Shown piece after piece: positions 8,960-18,209 of a stretch of 64,000 nucleotides of DNA. Origin of the DNA: CAKZML01 sp963823435 (GTDB taxonomy: Bacteria > Pseudomonadota > Gammaproteobacteria > Steroidobacterales > BM003). The stretch is from assembly GCA_963823435.1 (NCBI GenBank), contig CAWGLN010000001.1, positions 620,001 to 684,000 of the forward strand. The letters run 5' to 3'. Numbering within the stretch: position 1 is the stretch's first letter; every line of letters starts with the position of its first letter. The notes beneath the pieces were generated by a model. It saw only the letters and a program-made list of their open reading frames with translations, ran no database searches and was not told where the DNA came from. A program made the position numbers and the translations under genes.

Positions 8960-10477
8960 ATGATGCTCGCCATCAAGTCTGTCCTACGCATGCGGTTCTC
9001 ACTGGTGCTGCTGGTCGCATGGTGTGCAAGCGCCACTGCCACCAACTTCGATGCCGAAAGGTTTTCGGGCATTGTCGAAGAAGGCATGACGATATGGCAC
9101 GTGCCGGGCATGGCGGTGGCGGTAATTGAAAATGACCAACTGGTGTTTCAGCGGGGTTTCGGCCTGACCGCGGTGGATGGTGGAAAGCCGGTAGACGAGC
9201 ACACCCTGTTCGCCATCGCCTCCACCACCAAGGCGATGGTTGCCTCGGGCATCCTGATGTTGGCGGACGAGGGAAAACTTGACCTGGATGACCTCGTCAT
9301 CAAGCACATTCCGGAACTTCATTTTGGCGAGGCATCGCTATCAGGGCAACTCACGATCAGGGACTTGCTCGCCCATCGCACCGGGCTGCCTTCCACCGAT
9401 TTCTGGGGCTTCGAGCAGAACATGCCCCTGGAAGAACAGATCCGTCGTCTGCAGTATGTGAAACCTGAAGCACCACCCCGTACCCGTCTCATCTATCAAA
9501 ACACGATGTTCGAAATCGCGGGGCTGATTATCGAAAGAGCCAGCGGTCAGCGCTGGGACAAGTTTCTCAGCCAGCGCCTGTGGGGACCGCTCAATATGCT
9601 CGAGACCTTCGGGGCACGTGGCCAGATCCCGGGTGGCATGACCCATGTCCAGCCCCATGGCTACCTCCAGGAGCAGGTCCGGCCCGTCAGTTGGGATTTG
9701 CCTGTGAACCTGGCAGACGCTGCGGGATCAGTCTGGTCGTCCATCCATGATATGAGTCTCTGGGCCCGGTTCATGCTGCGTGGCGGGGTTACACAAGATG
9801 GCAAGCGCCTGATCTCCGAAGAAGGCATGCACAGCATGTTCGAACCCCAGCAACTGTCCACGCCTGAGGATTTTTACCCCACCGTGGAACTGACCAAACC
9901 CCATTGGCGGAGTTACGGATTAGGCTGGTTTGAACAGGATTTCCAGGGTCGCGAGATCGATTTCCATACCGGCAGCCTGTCGGGGTTGATCGCCATCATC
10001 GGGCTCGACCGGGCCTCGGGCAGAGCCGTCGTCGTGCTTGGGAACCGTGATCACGCCGAGATGCGGCACGCATTGTTGTGGGAAGTCATGGACAACTCGG
10101 ATACCGCAGGAAAACGTAACTGGAATCGCGATATCTTCGAGCTTTATCAAAGCCTGGAAAACGAGGCTGCAGAGGCCTGGGAACAGCAATCCCGGGCACG
10201 CCTGACCGACACCCGGACCAGTTTGCCCATCGAGGCCTACCTGGGCGTTTACCGCAGCATCATCAATGGTGACATCACAATTTCAGCAGCGGGCGAACAA
10301 CTCACTCTGGCTACCGCGGCCAACCGTTACCGACTGTCTCACTGGCATCTGGACACCTTTCTCGTGATGCACGATGACTGGCCTCGCGGCATGCTGATGC
10401 AATTCAACCTGGGTGCCGATGGCAAGCCGGCGTCAATCAAGCTGGGACCGGATACCTTCTCGCGAGTCAGCCAATAA
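8960..10477 (+). CDS. Secreted beta-lactamase-family serine hydrolase with C-terminal DUF3471-like domain
   Basis: Intact 505-residue serine hydrolase of the class C beta-lactamase superfamily. ATG 8960 follows GGGAG by 5 bases and opens a signal peptide (MRFSLVLLVAWCASATA). The active-site Ser/Lys motif is in ASTTKAM, the YxN motif is in IYQNTMFE, and the third motif is HTG (FHTGSLSGLIAIIG), so all three catalytic boxes are present. The last 110 residues, after about residue 395, form a small beta domain of the DUF3471 kind common in such hydrolases. It probably acts in the periplasm on peptides or esters. It follows the other hydrolase gene by 217 bases without overlap. A degenerate copy of its C-terminal end lies just downstream, so this locus once held a further paralogue. 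Confidence 0.88.
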   Translation: MMLAIKSVLRMRFSLVLLVAWCASATATNFDAERFSGIVEEGMTIWHVPGMAVAVIENDQLVFQRGFGLTAVDGGKPVDEHTLFAIASTTKAMVASGILMLADEGKLDLDDLVIKHIPELHFGEASLSGQLTIRDLLAHRTGLPSTDFWGFEQNMPLEEQIRRLQYVKPEAPPRTRLIYQNTMFEIAGLIIERASGQRWDKFLSQRLWGPLNMLETFGARGQIPGGMTHVQPHGYLQEQVRPVSWDLPVNLADAAGSVWSSIHDMSLWARFMLRGGVTQDGKRLISEEGMHSMFEPQQLSTPEDFYPTVELTKPHWRSYGLGWFEQDFQGREIDFHTGSLSGLIAIIGLDRASGRAVVVLGNRDHAEMRHALLWEVMDNSDTAGKRNWNRDIFELYQSLENEAAEAWEQQSRARLTDTRTSLPIEAYLGVYRSIINGDITISAAGEQLTLATAANRYRLSHWHLDTFLVMHDDWPRGMLMQFNLGADGKPASIKLGPDTFSRVSQ

Positions 10478-10496
10478 GCTGCCTGGGCGCGACAGC

Positions 10497-10600
10497 CACC
10501 TGAAGCACCGATCTCATGGGCACCGGGATAGCTTCTACGTGATGCACGACGACTGACCTTGCGGCATGTCGGTCCAGTTCCAGTGGCTGCCGATAGCAGG
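10497..10600 (+). pseudogene. Remnant of the C-terminus of a second DUF3471-type hydrolase
   Basis: Read from about 10497, this stretch gives SHLKHRSHGHRDSFYVMHDD, a stop, then PCGMSVQFQW. It aligns with LSHWHLDTFLVMHDDWPRGM and LMQFNL at the end of the intact gene just upstream. The in-frame TGA and the loss of everything before it show that this is a decayed fragment left by a duplication. The rest of the 250-base gap holds nothing else I recognise apart from a weak hairpin-repeat arm near 10700-10720. Confidence 0.65.
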
Positions 10601-10725
10601 CTCGCTTCGCCGGAGCCGGGCGAAAACCAGTCTCGCCAGGGTTCCAGGCCAGAAAGACCGGTAACCGGAAGGTGGCGGATTTTTCTAACCCCATTGAACG
10701 GCGCACAAAGGGCACCCTACGCGGC

Positions 10726-12956
10726 TTACCTGGAAAAGGCGTAGATCAGACTCAGTGAAGCATTCCTGCCTGGTGAGGTGTAAAAGTCGGCCGCAGGGTC
10801 GGTGGCCGCCAGACCACGCAGGTTTCCCCACTCCCAGTATTTCTTGTCACCGATATTGAACACGCCCGCCTGCAGGCTCAGCCTGGACCCAAAATGGATG
10901 AAGGCAGTCACGTCGAGAACACCGTAACCGGCGGGCTGATACAACTCGCCTGCAGTATTGTCCACACGGTCTTGTGCCGCCACCAGGGTGTTCGTCAACT
11001 GTACGCCCCACCTTCCCTGTGCCGGCACATAGCCCAGACCCACAACCGCAGTTATCGGGGTTATGGAATTCAGGGGCTGGTCCCTGTCTGTATCAGTACC
11101 ACGGGCGTAGGCCACACCCAGGTCCACGCGCCATCCCTCCAGGGCCGGTGTACCCGGGCCTGCCGTCAGCGTGGCCCGCAACTCGGCGCCGTTAATCGTC
11201 GCACTTGCCCGGTTCACGGACTGGAAGACCAGCATACCCGTGTCCGGATCCACGCCCATGTTGGCCCTGGATTCGATCAAATTCTCGTATTCATTATTAA
11301 ACACGCTCAGGCTGTAGGACAGACCGTCACCCTGGTAACGCAAGCCCGCCTCGTATCCCCGGCTGGTCTCGGGCTTGAGATCCGGATTTGGCAGCGCGAC
11401 AAAATTGAACGCCGGAATAGTGAAACCGATATTGACATCTTCCATCGGCGGCGCCCTGAAACCTTCGGCATACTGCAGATAGGCGGACGTCTTCGACGTG
11501 AGCGCCGCAGTCAGACCGAGCCGGGGTGAGGTATTCGATTCATTTATGGAAGCGGGCTCAACGCCCGGGTTATCTTCCTCGAACATAGCGTCGGACTCCG
11601 GCTGCATATCGTATCGCTCGTAGCGTAATCCGGGTATGAGCGCCATGCGTCCATCGGCAAATGTGATTTCATCCTGCAGGAACAGACCTGACTGGCGACT
11701 GGTTGATATCGGAAAATCCCTGACCGGCAGTTCCTCACCTATGATCACGTTGGTGCTGTCGCCCGTGTCCAGGTTGGTTTCCAGCCCGTCACGCAGCTCC
11801 TCAATCCTCACCTGCACCCACTCCACGCCATACACCAGGCGGTGCTGGCCGTGATCCGTATCGAAGCTGCTCTCCAGAATCACCTCCGCCCCGTCGGTGT
11901 CGTCCTGCATATCAAAGCTGCGGTAACGCAGGCTTGGATAGGTTACTCGCCCGGCCGGCACTTGCTCCTGCCAGGTCTCCTGCAAGGTATCGCTGTCCTG
12001 GGTGAAAGCGCTCCAGCGCAGCCGGTCCACGTACACGCCACCGACTTCCCAGTCCTGGTCCAGGCTGATACGTTGACGTTGATAGGTGTCCACCCCTTGC
12101 ATGGCGACGGTATTTGCATAACGTCCAGGCGCACCCACCAGGGATTGCACATCGGTGTCGACATCGCTGGAGGACTCCTCCAGGGTCAATCGCACACGAT
12201 TCACGGCCGAAAAACTGTACAAGGCCTTGGCTAGAAATGTTGGTGCCCTGGCTGTCGGCCGGATTGGCGGCATAGGCATCCGAGTCCGCATTATTGGCGG
12301 TCTCCGAGCCCTGTCTCCCGGAAGCCAGCAACATCGCTCTCCCACGAGCCTGATCGGCCGGCAAGCGCCGCACTCAGCAGGGTGCTGTCATCGATAGAAT
12401 TTCCTGAGGCCTTGCTCCAGAGCCCGGCGGTCTGCTCTCCCGGCCCGATAAAATCTGCCGGGTCGCGAGTACTGTAGGTAACCACACCGCCCAGGGCGCT
12501 GCTGCCGTAGAGAGTCGATGACGGTCCTCGCAGAATTTCCACTCGCTTGAGGATGTCAGGATCCACCCAGTCACGGGTCGCGCTGGCAAAACTGCCGACC
12601 GAAAAAGACTGGGACACCGGTACGCCGTCAAGCTCGATGGCCACGCGATTGCCATCCACGCCCCGAATGTTATATGAGCCCAGCCCGAATCGCTGGGCGT
12701 CGCTGGAAACCGTAACACCGGGCTCGTACCGCACCAGGTCCTTGATATCCCGGGTCATCTGCCGGTCCAGTTCCTCCCGGCTGATTACGCTGACCGTGGC
12801 GGGCACCTCGGCAACGGCACGGGTGCTCTTGTTCGCGATGACCGTGAGAGTCTCGATCGGAGCCGTCGGTTGCTCGCCGGCTTCCTGGGCCCGTGCCAGT
12901 GGTAGCTGTACCGAATTCAGCAAAACTACCGTGACGAGAACAACCGACCTCTTCAT
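10726..12956 (-). CDS. TonB-dependent outer-membrane receptor, haem/haemoprotein type, two frameshifts
   Basis: Outer-membrane receptor of the TonB-dependent haemoglobin/transferrin/lactoferrin family. A signal peptide is followed by the TonB-box region (IETLTVIANKST) and a plug domain with the family marks YEPGVTV, SYNIRGVDGNRVAIELDGVP and RVEILRGPSSTLYGSSALGG. The beta-barrel follows and ends in SLSLIYAFSR, with the aromatic residue near the C-terminus that the Bam machinery needs. The frame changes near 12330 and 12235, in the first barrel strands (ETANNADSDAYAANPADSQG is in the middle frame). The rejoined length is about 743 residues. The start ATG 12956 has GGAG about 8 bases upstream. 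A perfect FNR-type box lies 75 bases upstream, and nirS precedes it on the same strand. I infer anaerobic haem or metal-complex uptake; the substrate is not certain. Confidence 0.87.
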
Positions 12957-13024
12957 TACCCAACTCCAATACCCTGACAGTCCTGACTCTGGCTCAAATG
13001 TACAGGCACAAGTCGGCTATCTCT

Positions 13025-13038
13025 TTGATCTTGATCAA
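13025..13038. promoter_or_regulatory. FNR/Dnr-type operator upstream of the TonB receptor gene
   Basis: Perfect TTGAT-CTTG-ATCAA palindrome. On the minus strand a TACATT -10 element (12997-13002) lies 32 bases from its centre, the spacing of a class II FNR-dependent promoter (operator at about -41.5). The receptor ATG is 75 bases from the operator centre. The box also lies 60 bases beyond the nirS stop, so it makes the receptor gene its own anaerobic transcription unit. Confidence 0.8.
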
Positions 13039-13098
13039 TTCCAAAAAAAGGGCGGCAGGCCAAAGACCTGCCGCCAAACAACGAAGCTGGAGAAGCTC

Positions 13099-15235
13099 CT
13101 AGTAAACGTCGTGAATGGTGTTGTACACGTTGAACTTGCCTGTTGGCGTGATAATCCGCGGACCCTTGATCACCTTCTTCAGCTTGCGGGTCTTGTCATC
13201 CACCACCACGATGGCAGATTCCTTGTCCTTTGCGCTCCAGACCGAGAACCAGACTTCGGTCCCGTCCATGTTGTACTCGGGCTGGACCACGCGTTTTGCG
13301 CCGTCGCCCAGTTCCGCCCATTCTCCGATGGGCAGGACCTGGTAACCGGCATCCAGGTTATTGGTGTCGAATACCGCGATGGACTGGCTGATGGCCGGGT
13401 CAGGGTTAAGCGGGCGCATCCACCCACAGATTGCTGGACTTCGGATGGGTCTTCACGAACAGCGAGCCACCACCCTGCCCCTTCAGGACCTTGACCACTT
13501 TCCAGGCCTGGTCGGGGTGCTTGTCGGGATCAGTACCAATGAAGGAAATCTTCTCGTTACCCAGGGCACTGGTACCCCACATCGGGCCAAGTTTCGGATC
13601 CTTTACGTTGGCGCCGCGACCCGGGTGCGGAATCTTGTCCACATCCACCAGGGCGACAAGCTTCTGTTCACGGGAGTCCACTATCGCGACCTTGTCCGAC
13701 TGGTTCGCCGCAGTCAGGAAGTAACGGTGGGTCGAATCCCAGCCGCCGTCGTGCAGGTAGCGTGCAGCATTGATCGTGGTAACAGTCAGGTTCTCTATAT
13801 CGCTGTAATTAACCAGCAGAATCTTGCCGGTTTCCTTGACGTTGACGATGAACTCCGGGTGCTCGTGGGACGCAACGATGGCGGCCACACGCGGTTCCGG
13901 ATGATATTCCTGTGTATCCACAGTCATCCCGCGAGTGGAAACAACTTTCAGCGGCTCAAGGGTTGCGCCGTCCATGATCACGTACTGGGGTGGCCAGTAG
14001 GCGCCTGCGATGGCGTACTTGTCCTCATAGCCCTTGAACTTGGACGTCTCCACGGAACGCGCTTCCAGACCGATCTTGGACTCAGCCACTTTTTGCGGTG
14101 GATCCATGTACAGATCAATCAAGTCCAGTTTCGCATCGCGGCCAATGGTGTAGAGGTAACGGCCAGAATGAGACGTGCGGGAGATATGTACCGCATAGCC
14201 GGTCTTGACGATGTTGACGACTTCCTTGGTGTCCCCGTCGATAAGGGCCACTTCACCGGTGTCACGCAGGGTGACTGCGAAAATATTCTCGATGTTGATC
14301 TTGTTCTGCTTGGTCTTGGGTCTGTCAGCCACAGGCACCAGGACCTTCCAGAAGGACTTGATGTCCGGCAAACCGAATTCAGGCGGTGTGGGCGGCTCGT
14401 GCTGCAGGAAGCGCGCCATGATGTCGATATCCTCGGCGCTTATCTCACCGGAGCTGCCCCAGTTGGGCATACCGGCAGGCGATCCGTAGTAGATCAGCGC
14501 TTTCAGGTAATCCGTGCCCTTGGGCTGGGTGACGTCCGGTGTCAGCGGCTTGCCCGTCGCGCCCTTGCGCAGCACGCCGTGACAACCGGCGCAACGCTCG
14601 AAGAATATCTTGGTGGCTTTATTGAACTCGGTTTCGCTCAATGACGGTGCGCCAGGCGTAACCATCATCTTGACGTCCATCGCCGTGCTTGCTGCGCCCT
14701 GGTACTGCACCTGGGCGGAACTTGCGCCCGGGTGCGGCTCCGATTTGGACAAGTCGGCCGACACACCGGCCTTGGCACGCGCGGCAGTCACTTGCTCTGG
14801 GCTTATCTCACCGCCCTTGTTGCCCCAGGAATTCAGGATGTAGGTCATCACGTTGGCCAGGTCCTGATCACTCAGGTGTCCCTGGGGAGGCATCACCGAG
14901 TTGTACTGGGTGCCGTTTACAGTGATCGGTCCGGTGAGGCCTTGCAGCAAACCCGTCAGCGCACGAGCAGGATCATCCAGCAGATAGTCGGACCCCGCCA
15001 GCGGGGGGAAGGCGCCCGGCAGACCGGCTCCGGTGGGCTGATGACAGGCGGCGCAATTAGCCAGGTATACGGCTTCACCGGCTTGCATACCGCTAAGCGG
15101 CATGCGCTCGTTAACGGTGGCCTGATCGGCAGCGAAAACGCCATCGACAGGAGCCCAGGCAGCCACCACGGCCAATCCCAGACTTACTGCGATCGCACTA
15201 TACGTTCTTTTCCCCAAAGGACGATGCGGGCTCAT
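13099..15235 (-). CDS. nirS: Cytochrome cd1 nitrite reductase with extra N-terminal cytochrome c domain, one frameshift
   Basis: Periplasmic nitrite reductase that makes nitric oxide in denitrification. After a signal peptide (residues 1-36) comes an added cytochrome c domain with CAACH at residues 61-65 and a likely Met ligand in VMPPQGH. The usual NirS cytochrome c domain follows with CAGCH at 215-219. The eight-bladed haem d1 propeller starts near residue 310 (IFAVTLRDTGEVALIDGDT) and contains the conserved SHEHPEFIV segment with an active-site His. One extra C in a run of C near 13410 shifts the frame; the protein continues with LNPDPAISQSIAVFDTN and ends in YNTIHDVY. The total is about 711 residues against about 560-600 for ordinary NirS. 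The extra domain resembles NirC-type cytochromes, so it may be a built-in electron donor. No haem d1 biosynthesis genes are in the window. Confidence 0.93.
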
Positions 15236-15340
15236 TTTTTTCTCCCCGGCAACTCAAAAACACCGAACGCACGCATTCCGTGCGCTCACCAGTAATTTTG
15301 GCTCTGGGAACAGGGTAGCCTTGGCAGCGTTGACCACACC

Positions 15341-15354
15341 TTGATCTAGGTCAA
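15341..15354. promoter_or_regulatory. FNR/Dnr-type operator upstream of nirS
   Basis: TTGAT-CTAG-GTCAA, one base from the FNR/Dnr consensus. On the minus strand a TACCCT -10 candidate (15312-15317) lies 33 bases from its centre, again class II spacing. The nirS ATG is 112 bases from the operator centre. nirS is commonly controlled by Dnr- or FNR-type regulators. Confidence 0.78.
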
Positions 15355-15495
15355 TCGGTTATCGGTGCTGCACCTGGTCCTCTGCGAACGGCATCTATTC
15401 AAAGTCATGACCCAACCTGATACCAAGTGTGTTGGCTGTCCACTACAGTTCGTCGAAATGCTGGATTGAGTCTATTCAGAGGCCCCACAGACGCC

Positions 15496-15618
15496 ATGAC
15501 TAACCCTGTCACTCGCAGGGATTTTCTTAATGGAGCCGGATTCAGAGTCGGGAGCGCCCGGGTGCTCCGGGCGGCTGTCTTGCCGACGGCGGTGCCGCCT
15601 CGCAGCTGCAATATTTAG
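15496..15618 (+). pseudogene. N-terminal remnant of a Tat-exported oxidoreductase
   Basis: The fragment reads TNPVTRRDFLNGAGFRVGSA and stops after 40 residues. Its start matches the Tat signal of the flavin oxidoreductase at 20441 (HITRRDFLNGSQIAIGAALL), including the twin arginines and FLNG. The body of the gene is absent, so this looks like the stump of a deleted paralogue. The remaining gap between nirS and the response regulator holds only the FNR box and a TATAAT at 15736-15741. Confidence 0.6.
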
Positions 15619-15750
15619 CCTTTTTGTCCACCGCGGGCCAATTCTCACGACCTGGCTTTTCGACTGACCCGATCTGCGCCGGGTCCGGATGAGGAATCCC
15701 TTTGGCGGTCCTTCGCCTATTCCTGATTTTGGTTCTATAATCATATCGTC

Positions 15751-16560
15751 ATGGCAAGGATGCCGGAGCAGAATTTCCCTCTGATTTCGGAATCCAGGGA
15801 ATGGTTGCATTTGATTCAGACACACCCCGATACACCCGCCGGGCTTGACGGGGGCCCTCACCTGCTGGTTGTAGACGACGACCCGGGTATTCGGGAGTTG
15901 CTGTGCCAGTATCTTGGGGAGCAGGGTTTCACGGTCTCGGCTGTCGAGGACGGCAGGGCCATGGATGCGTGGTTAGTCGAGAATACCGCGGACCTGGTGA
16001 TCCTGGATTTGATGCTGCCCGGAGAAGATGGTCTTTCCCTTGCGCGGCGCCTGCGTAGCGAGCATAGGCTGCCCATCATCATGATCTCGGCCCGTGGGGA
16101 AGAAGTTGATCGCATAGTCGGCCTGGAGGTCGGGGCCGATGATTATTTGCCAAAACCCTTTAATCCACGCGAACTGCTGGCCAGGGTCAGGTCCGTGTTG
16201 CGCCGTAGACAGCCGACTGCTGAACCCGAATCAGATCCTGTTACGGACGGATATTTTTTCGGACCATTTCGCTTTGAACCCAAGAAGCGGATTTTGTATC
16301 GGCATGCCAACGAAGTGGATTTGTCGAAAGCAGAATTCGATCTTTTGAACGTTCTTGTCAGGCACCCCAATCGGGTTCTAAGCCGCGATTTCATTCTGGA
16401 ATGCCTGGGCGGCAAAGACCGAGATCCCTTTGATCGTAGTATCGATGTCAGGGTCACGCGATTACGACACAAGATAGAAGATGATCCGACTCAACCCCGC
16501 TTTGTGCGGACGGTGTGGGGGGTTGGATATCAGTTTACCCCCGGGGAGCCCAGCGCTTGA
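15751..16560 (+). CDS. OmpR-family two-component response regulator
   Basis: Response regulator with a receiver domain and a winged-helix DNA-binding domain, 269 residues. The receiver (about residues 33-147) has the acidic pocket VVDDDPG, the phospho-acceptor Asp in VILDLMLPGEDG, the Thr/Ser position in MISARGEE and the Lys in DDYLPKPFNP. The OmpR-type winged helix follows (KAEFDLLNVLVRHPNRVLSR, then DVRVTRLRHKIEDD and RTVWGVGYQF). About 32 extra residues precede the receiver, so translation may begin at ATG 15760 or further in. A TATAAT at 15736-15741 lies only 9 bases before ATG 15751, which would make a nearly leaderless message. The sensor kinase gene follows after 5 bases; the two form one operon. 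The target genes are unknown. Confidence 0.9.
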   Translation: MARMPEQNFPLISESREWLHLIQTHPDTPAGLDGGPHLLVVDDDPGIRELLCQYLGEQGFTVSAVEDGRAMDAWLVENTADLVILDLMLPGEDGLSLARRLRSEHRLPIIMISARGEEVDRIVGLEVGADDYLPKPFNPRELLARVRSVLRRRQPTAEPESDPVTDGYFFGPFRFEPKKRILYRHANEVDLSKAEFDLLNVLVRHPNRVLSRDFILECLGGKDRDPFDRSIDVRVTRLRHKIEDDPTQPRFVRTVWGVGYQFTPGEPSA

Positions 16561-16565
16561 AACTG

Positions 16566-17873
16566 ATGCCGCGAACCCTGCCCGGGCGGACGGCGATCAC
16601 CATTTCGCTGACTCTGCTTTGTTTTATGCTGTTTTCCTTTGGCGCCGCCGCCTATTTCATTGCCATACCGATGGCCAAGCGATCTGCGGACGATTTTGCT
16701 GCAATTATTATTCACTCCGCACACTTGATGCAGAGTTCGCCCAAAGAATTGCATCCGGAACTGAAGCGCCAACTGCTGCTTGACCATGGCTTGGTCGTTA
16801 CCAGGCAGATGCCCGCACTGGCCGAGAAAACGTTTGACGTTCCCTACTACATCTTTTTTCGGCAATCCCTGGCCCGTCGTGCGGGACAGGAGTTGTCGAT
16901 CATTGAATCCAGTCGAGGTCCACTCATCTGGGTGGATGTTCCTGCCGATGGCGAATTATTCCGCATAGGGTTCAACCGCGAGCGCCTGGGAACCAATCCG
17001 CCGCTAGCACTGCTCGTGGCAATAGGTGGCGGTGCATTGCTGACCCTGCTCGCGAGTATGTTGGAAGTTCGGCGGGTCGGAGAACCGCTGGCTCGCCTGG
17101 TGACCGCAGTGCAGGAGGTAGGACGTGGACGTGAACCTCAACCGCTCGCAGAGACAGGACCAGAAGAAATTGCGACTCTGGCCCGGGCGTTCAACAAGAT
17201 GTCCTCCAATATTCGGGAGTTGTCCGAGAATCGAACCATTATGGTCGCGGGTATATCTCATGATCTACGCACACCCTTGACCCGCCTGGGTCTTGCTGTG
17301 GAGATGCTGGGCGAAGACTCGGATCCCGGGCTGGTCGCCGGAATTCGACGTGACCTGGCGGCAATGAACCGACTCATTGGTCAATTTCTGCAATTTACGA
17401 AAGGCCTTGAAGACGAGTCTCCGGTGCAGCTGGATTTGCGACAGATGATTGAGGCCCAGGCGGAAGATTTGCGGCGGTCTGGCACTGAGGTCGAGTTCGG
17501 CGGCTGCAGCTCTCCTTGCTCTTACAAGGTAGAGCCTGTTGCGTTGGGGCGCCTGCTTGCGAATCTGCTGGAAAATGCTGCGCACTATGGAGCCGGTAAA
17601 CCAATCAACATCAATCTGCGATGCGATGAGCAATCGGTGTCGATTGATATTTGCGACCGTGGCCCCGGCATTCCCGCCGACCAGGTGGAGGCGGTTTTTC
17701 AGCCCTTTCACCGACTGGAAGCGGCGCGCAGCAGCAGAACTGGCGGCAGCGGCCTGGGCCTCGCCATCGCCCGCCAGCTCGCAGACAAGCACGACTGGTC
17801 TATCCAACTGCTGCCTCGAGAGGGAGGAGGAACGGTGGCCAGGGTTGGGTTGCCGGACAGGCGAGGCGCATAG
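16566..17873 (+). CDS. EnvZ-like sensor histidine kinase
   Basis: Membrane sensor kinase and partner of the preceding OmpR-type regulator. ATG 16566 is used here; TTG 16557, overlapping the stop of the regulator, is in the same frame and also possible. The first membrane helix (about residues 10-35) is followed by a periplasmic domain of about 115 residues, then a second helix near residue 150 (PPLALLVAIGGGALLTLLAS) and a HAMP linker. The phosphorylated His is in VAGISHDLRTPLTRL, and the ATP-binding domain has LLENAAHYG (N box), DRGPGIPADQ and GGSGLGLAIARQLAD. About 435 residues, as in EnvZ. The periplasmic part has no motif that tells the signal. Confidence 0.9.
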   Translation: MPRTLPGRTAITISLTLLCFMLFSFGAAAYFIAIPMAKRSADDFAAIIIHSAHLMQSSPKELHPELKRQLLLDHGLVVTRQMPALAEKTFDVPYYIFFRQSLARRAGQELSIIESSRGPLIWVDVPADGELFRIGFNRERLGTNPPLALLVAIGGGALLTLLASMLEVRRVGEPLARLVTAVQEVGRGREPQPLAETGPEEIATLARAFNKMSSNIRELSENRTIMVAGISHDLRTPLTRLGLAVEMLGEDSDPGLVAGIRRDLAAMNRLIGQFLQFTKGLEDESPVQLDLRQMIEAQAEDLRRSGTEVEFGGCSSPCSYKVEPVALGRLLANLLENAAHYGAGKPININLRCDEQSVSIDICDRGPGIPADQVEAVFQPFHRLEAARSSRTGGSGLGLAIARQLADKHDWSIQLLPREGGGTVARVGLPDRRGA

Positions 17874-18151
17874 TTCACGCGCCTCCAACCTCTGCTTCTG
17901 CCCTTTTCAGGGTTTGCCGATCCGCATTTCGCCAGCGCTGATGATGAGTTCAAATAGTGTCAATGGAGCGGGCTTTGCGCCGTTGACCTGGCATTTTTCT
18001 CACGCTCTTCACGTTAAGGCGCCGGTCTGCCAGGGGTACTATCGGGATCAGTCTCACATCAATTGCTCCAGCCTGGTCAACCCGGCGCAACACCGGTTTC
18101 TCCAGACCGTGAGTTACCCTCGCCTTGTTTTCGTGGGTGATCAAGGAAAGC

Positions 18152-18183
18152 AAAAAAAATGGGCCGGATTATTCATCCGGCCC
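18152..18183 (-). terminator. Rho-independent terminator of the 18210 gene
   Basis: GGGCCGGAT-N5-ATCCGGCCC gives a perfect 9-bp stem. On the minus strand it is followed by a run of eight T (A-run at 18152-18159), just past the stop codon. Confidence 0.88.
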
Positions 18184-18209
18184 CAAGCATGAGGACGCTG
18201 GGAAGGGGA

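Noticed and set aside
7305..10477. Beta-lactam resistance operon with ampR/ampC
   Set aside because: The two hydrolases belong to broad esterase/peptidase subgroups, one lacks the third catalytic box, and no LysR-type regulator is beside them; ampG is 17 kb away.
13361..14644. 427-codon open frame on the plus strand
   Set aside because: It is antisense to nirS; its translation has no conserved motif, while the minus-strand frame is clearly NirS.
13099..15235. Full denitrification cluster
   Set aside because: Only nirS is present; none of nirC, nirF, nirD-L-G-H, nirJ, nor or nos could be recognised in the window.
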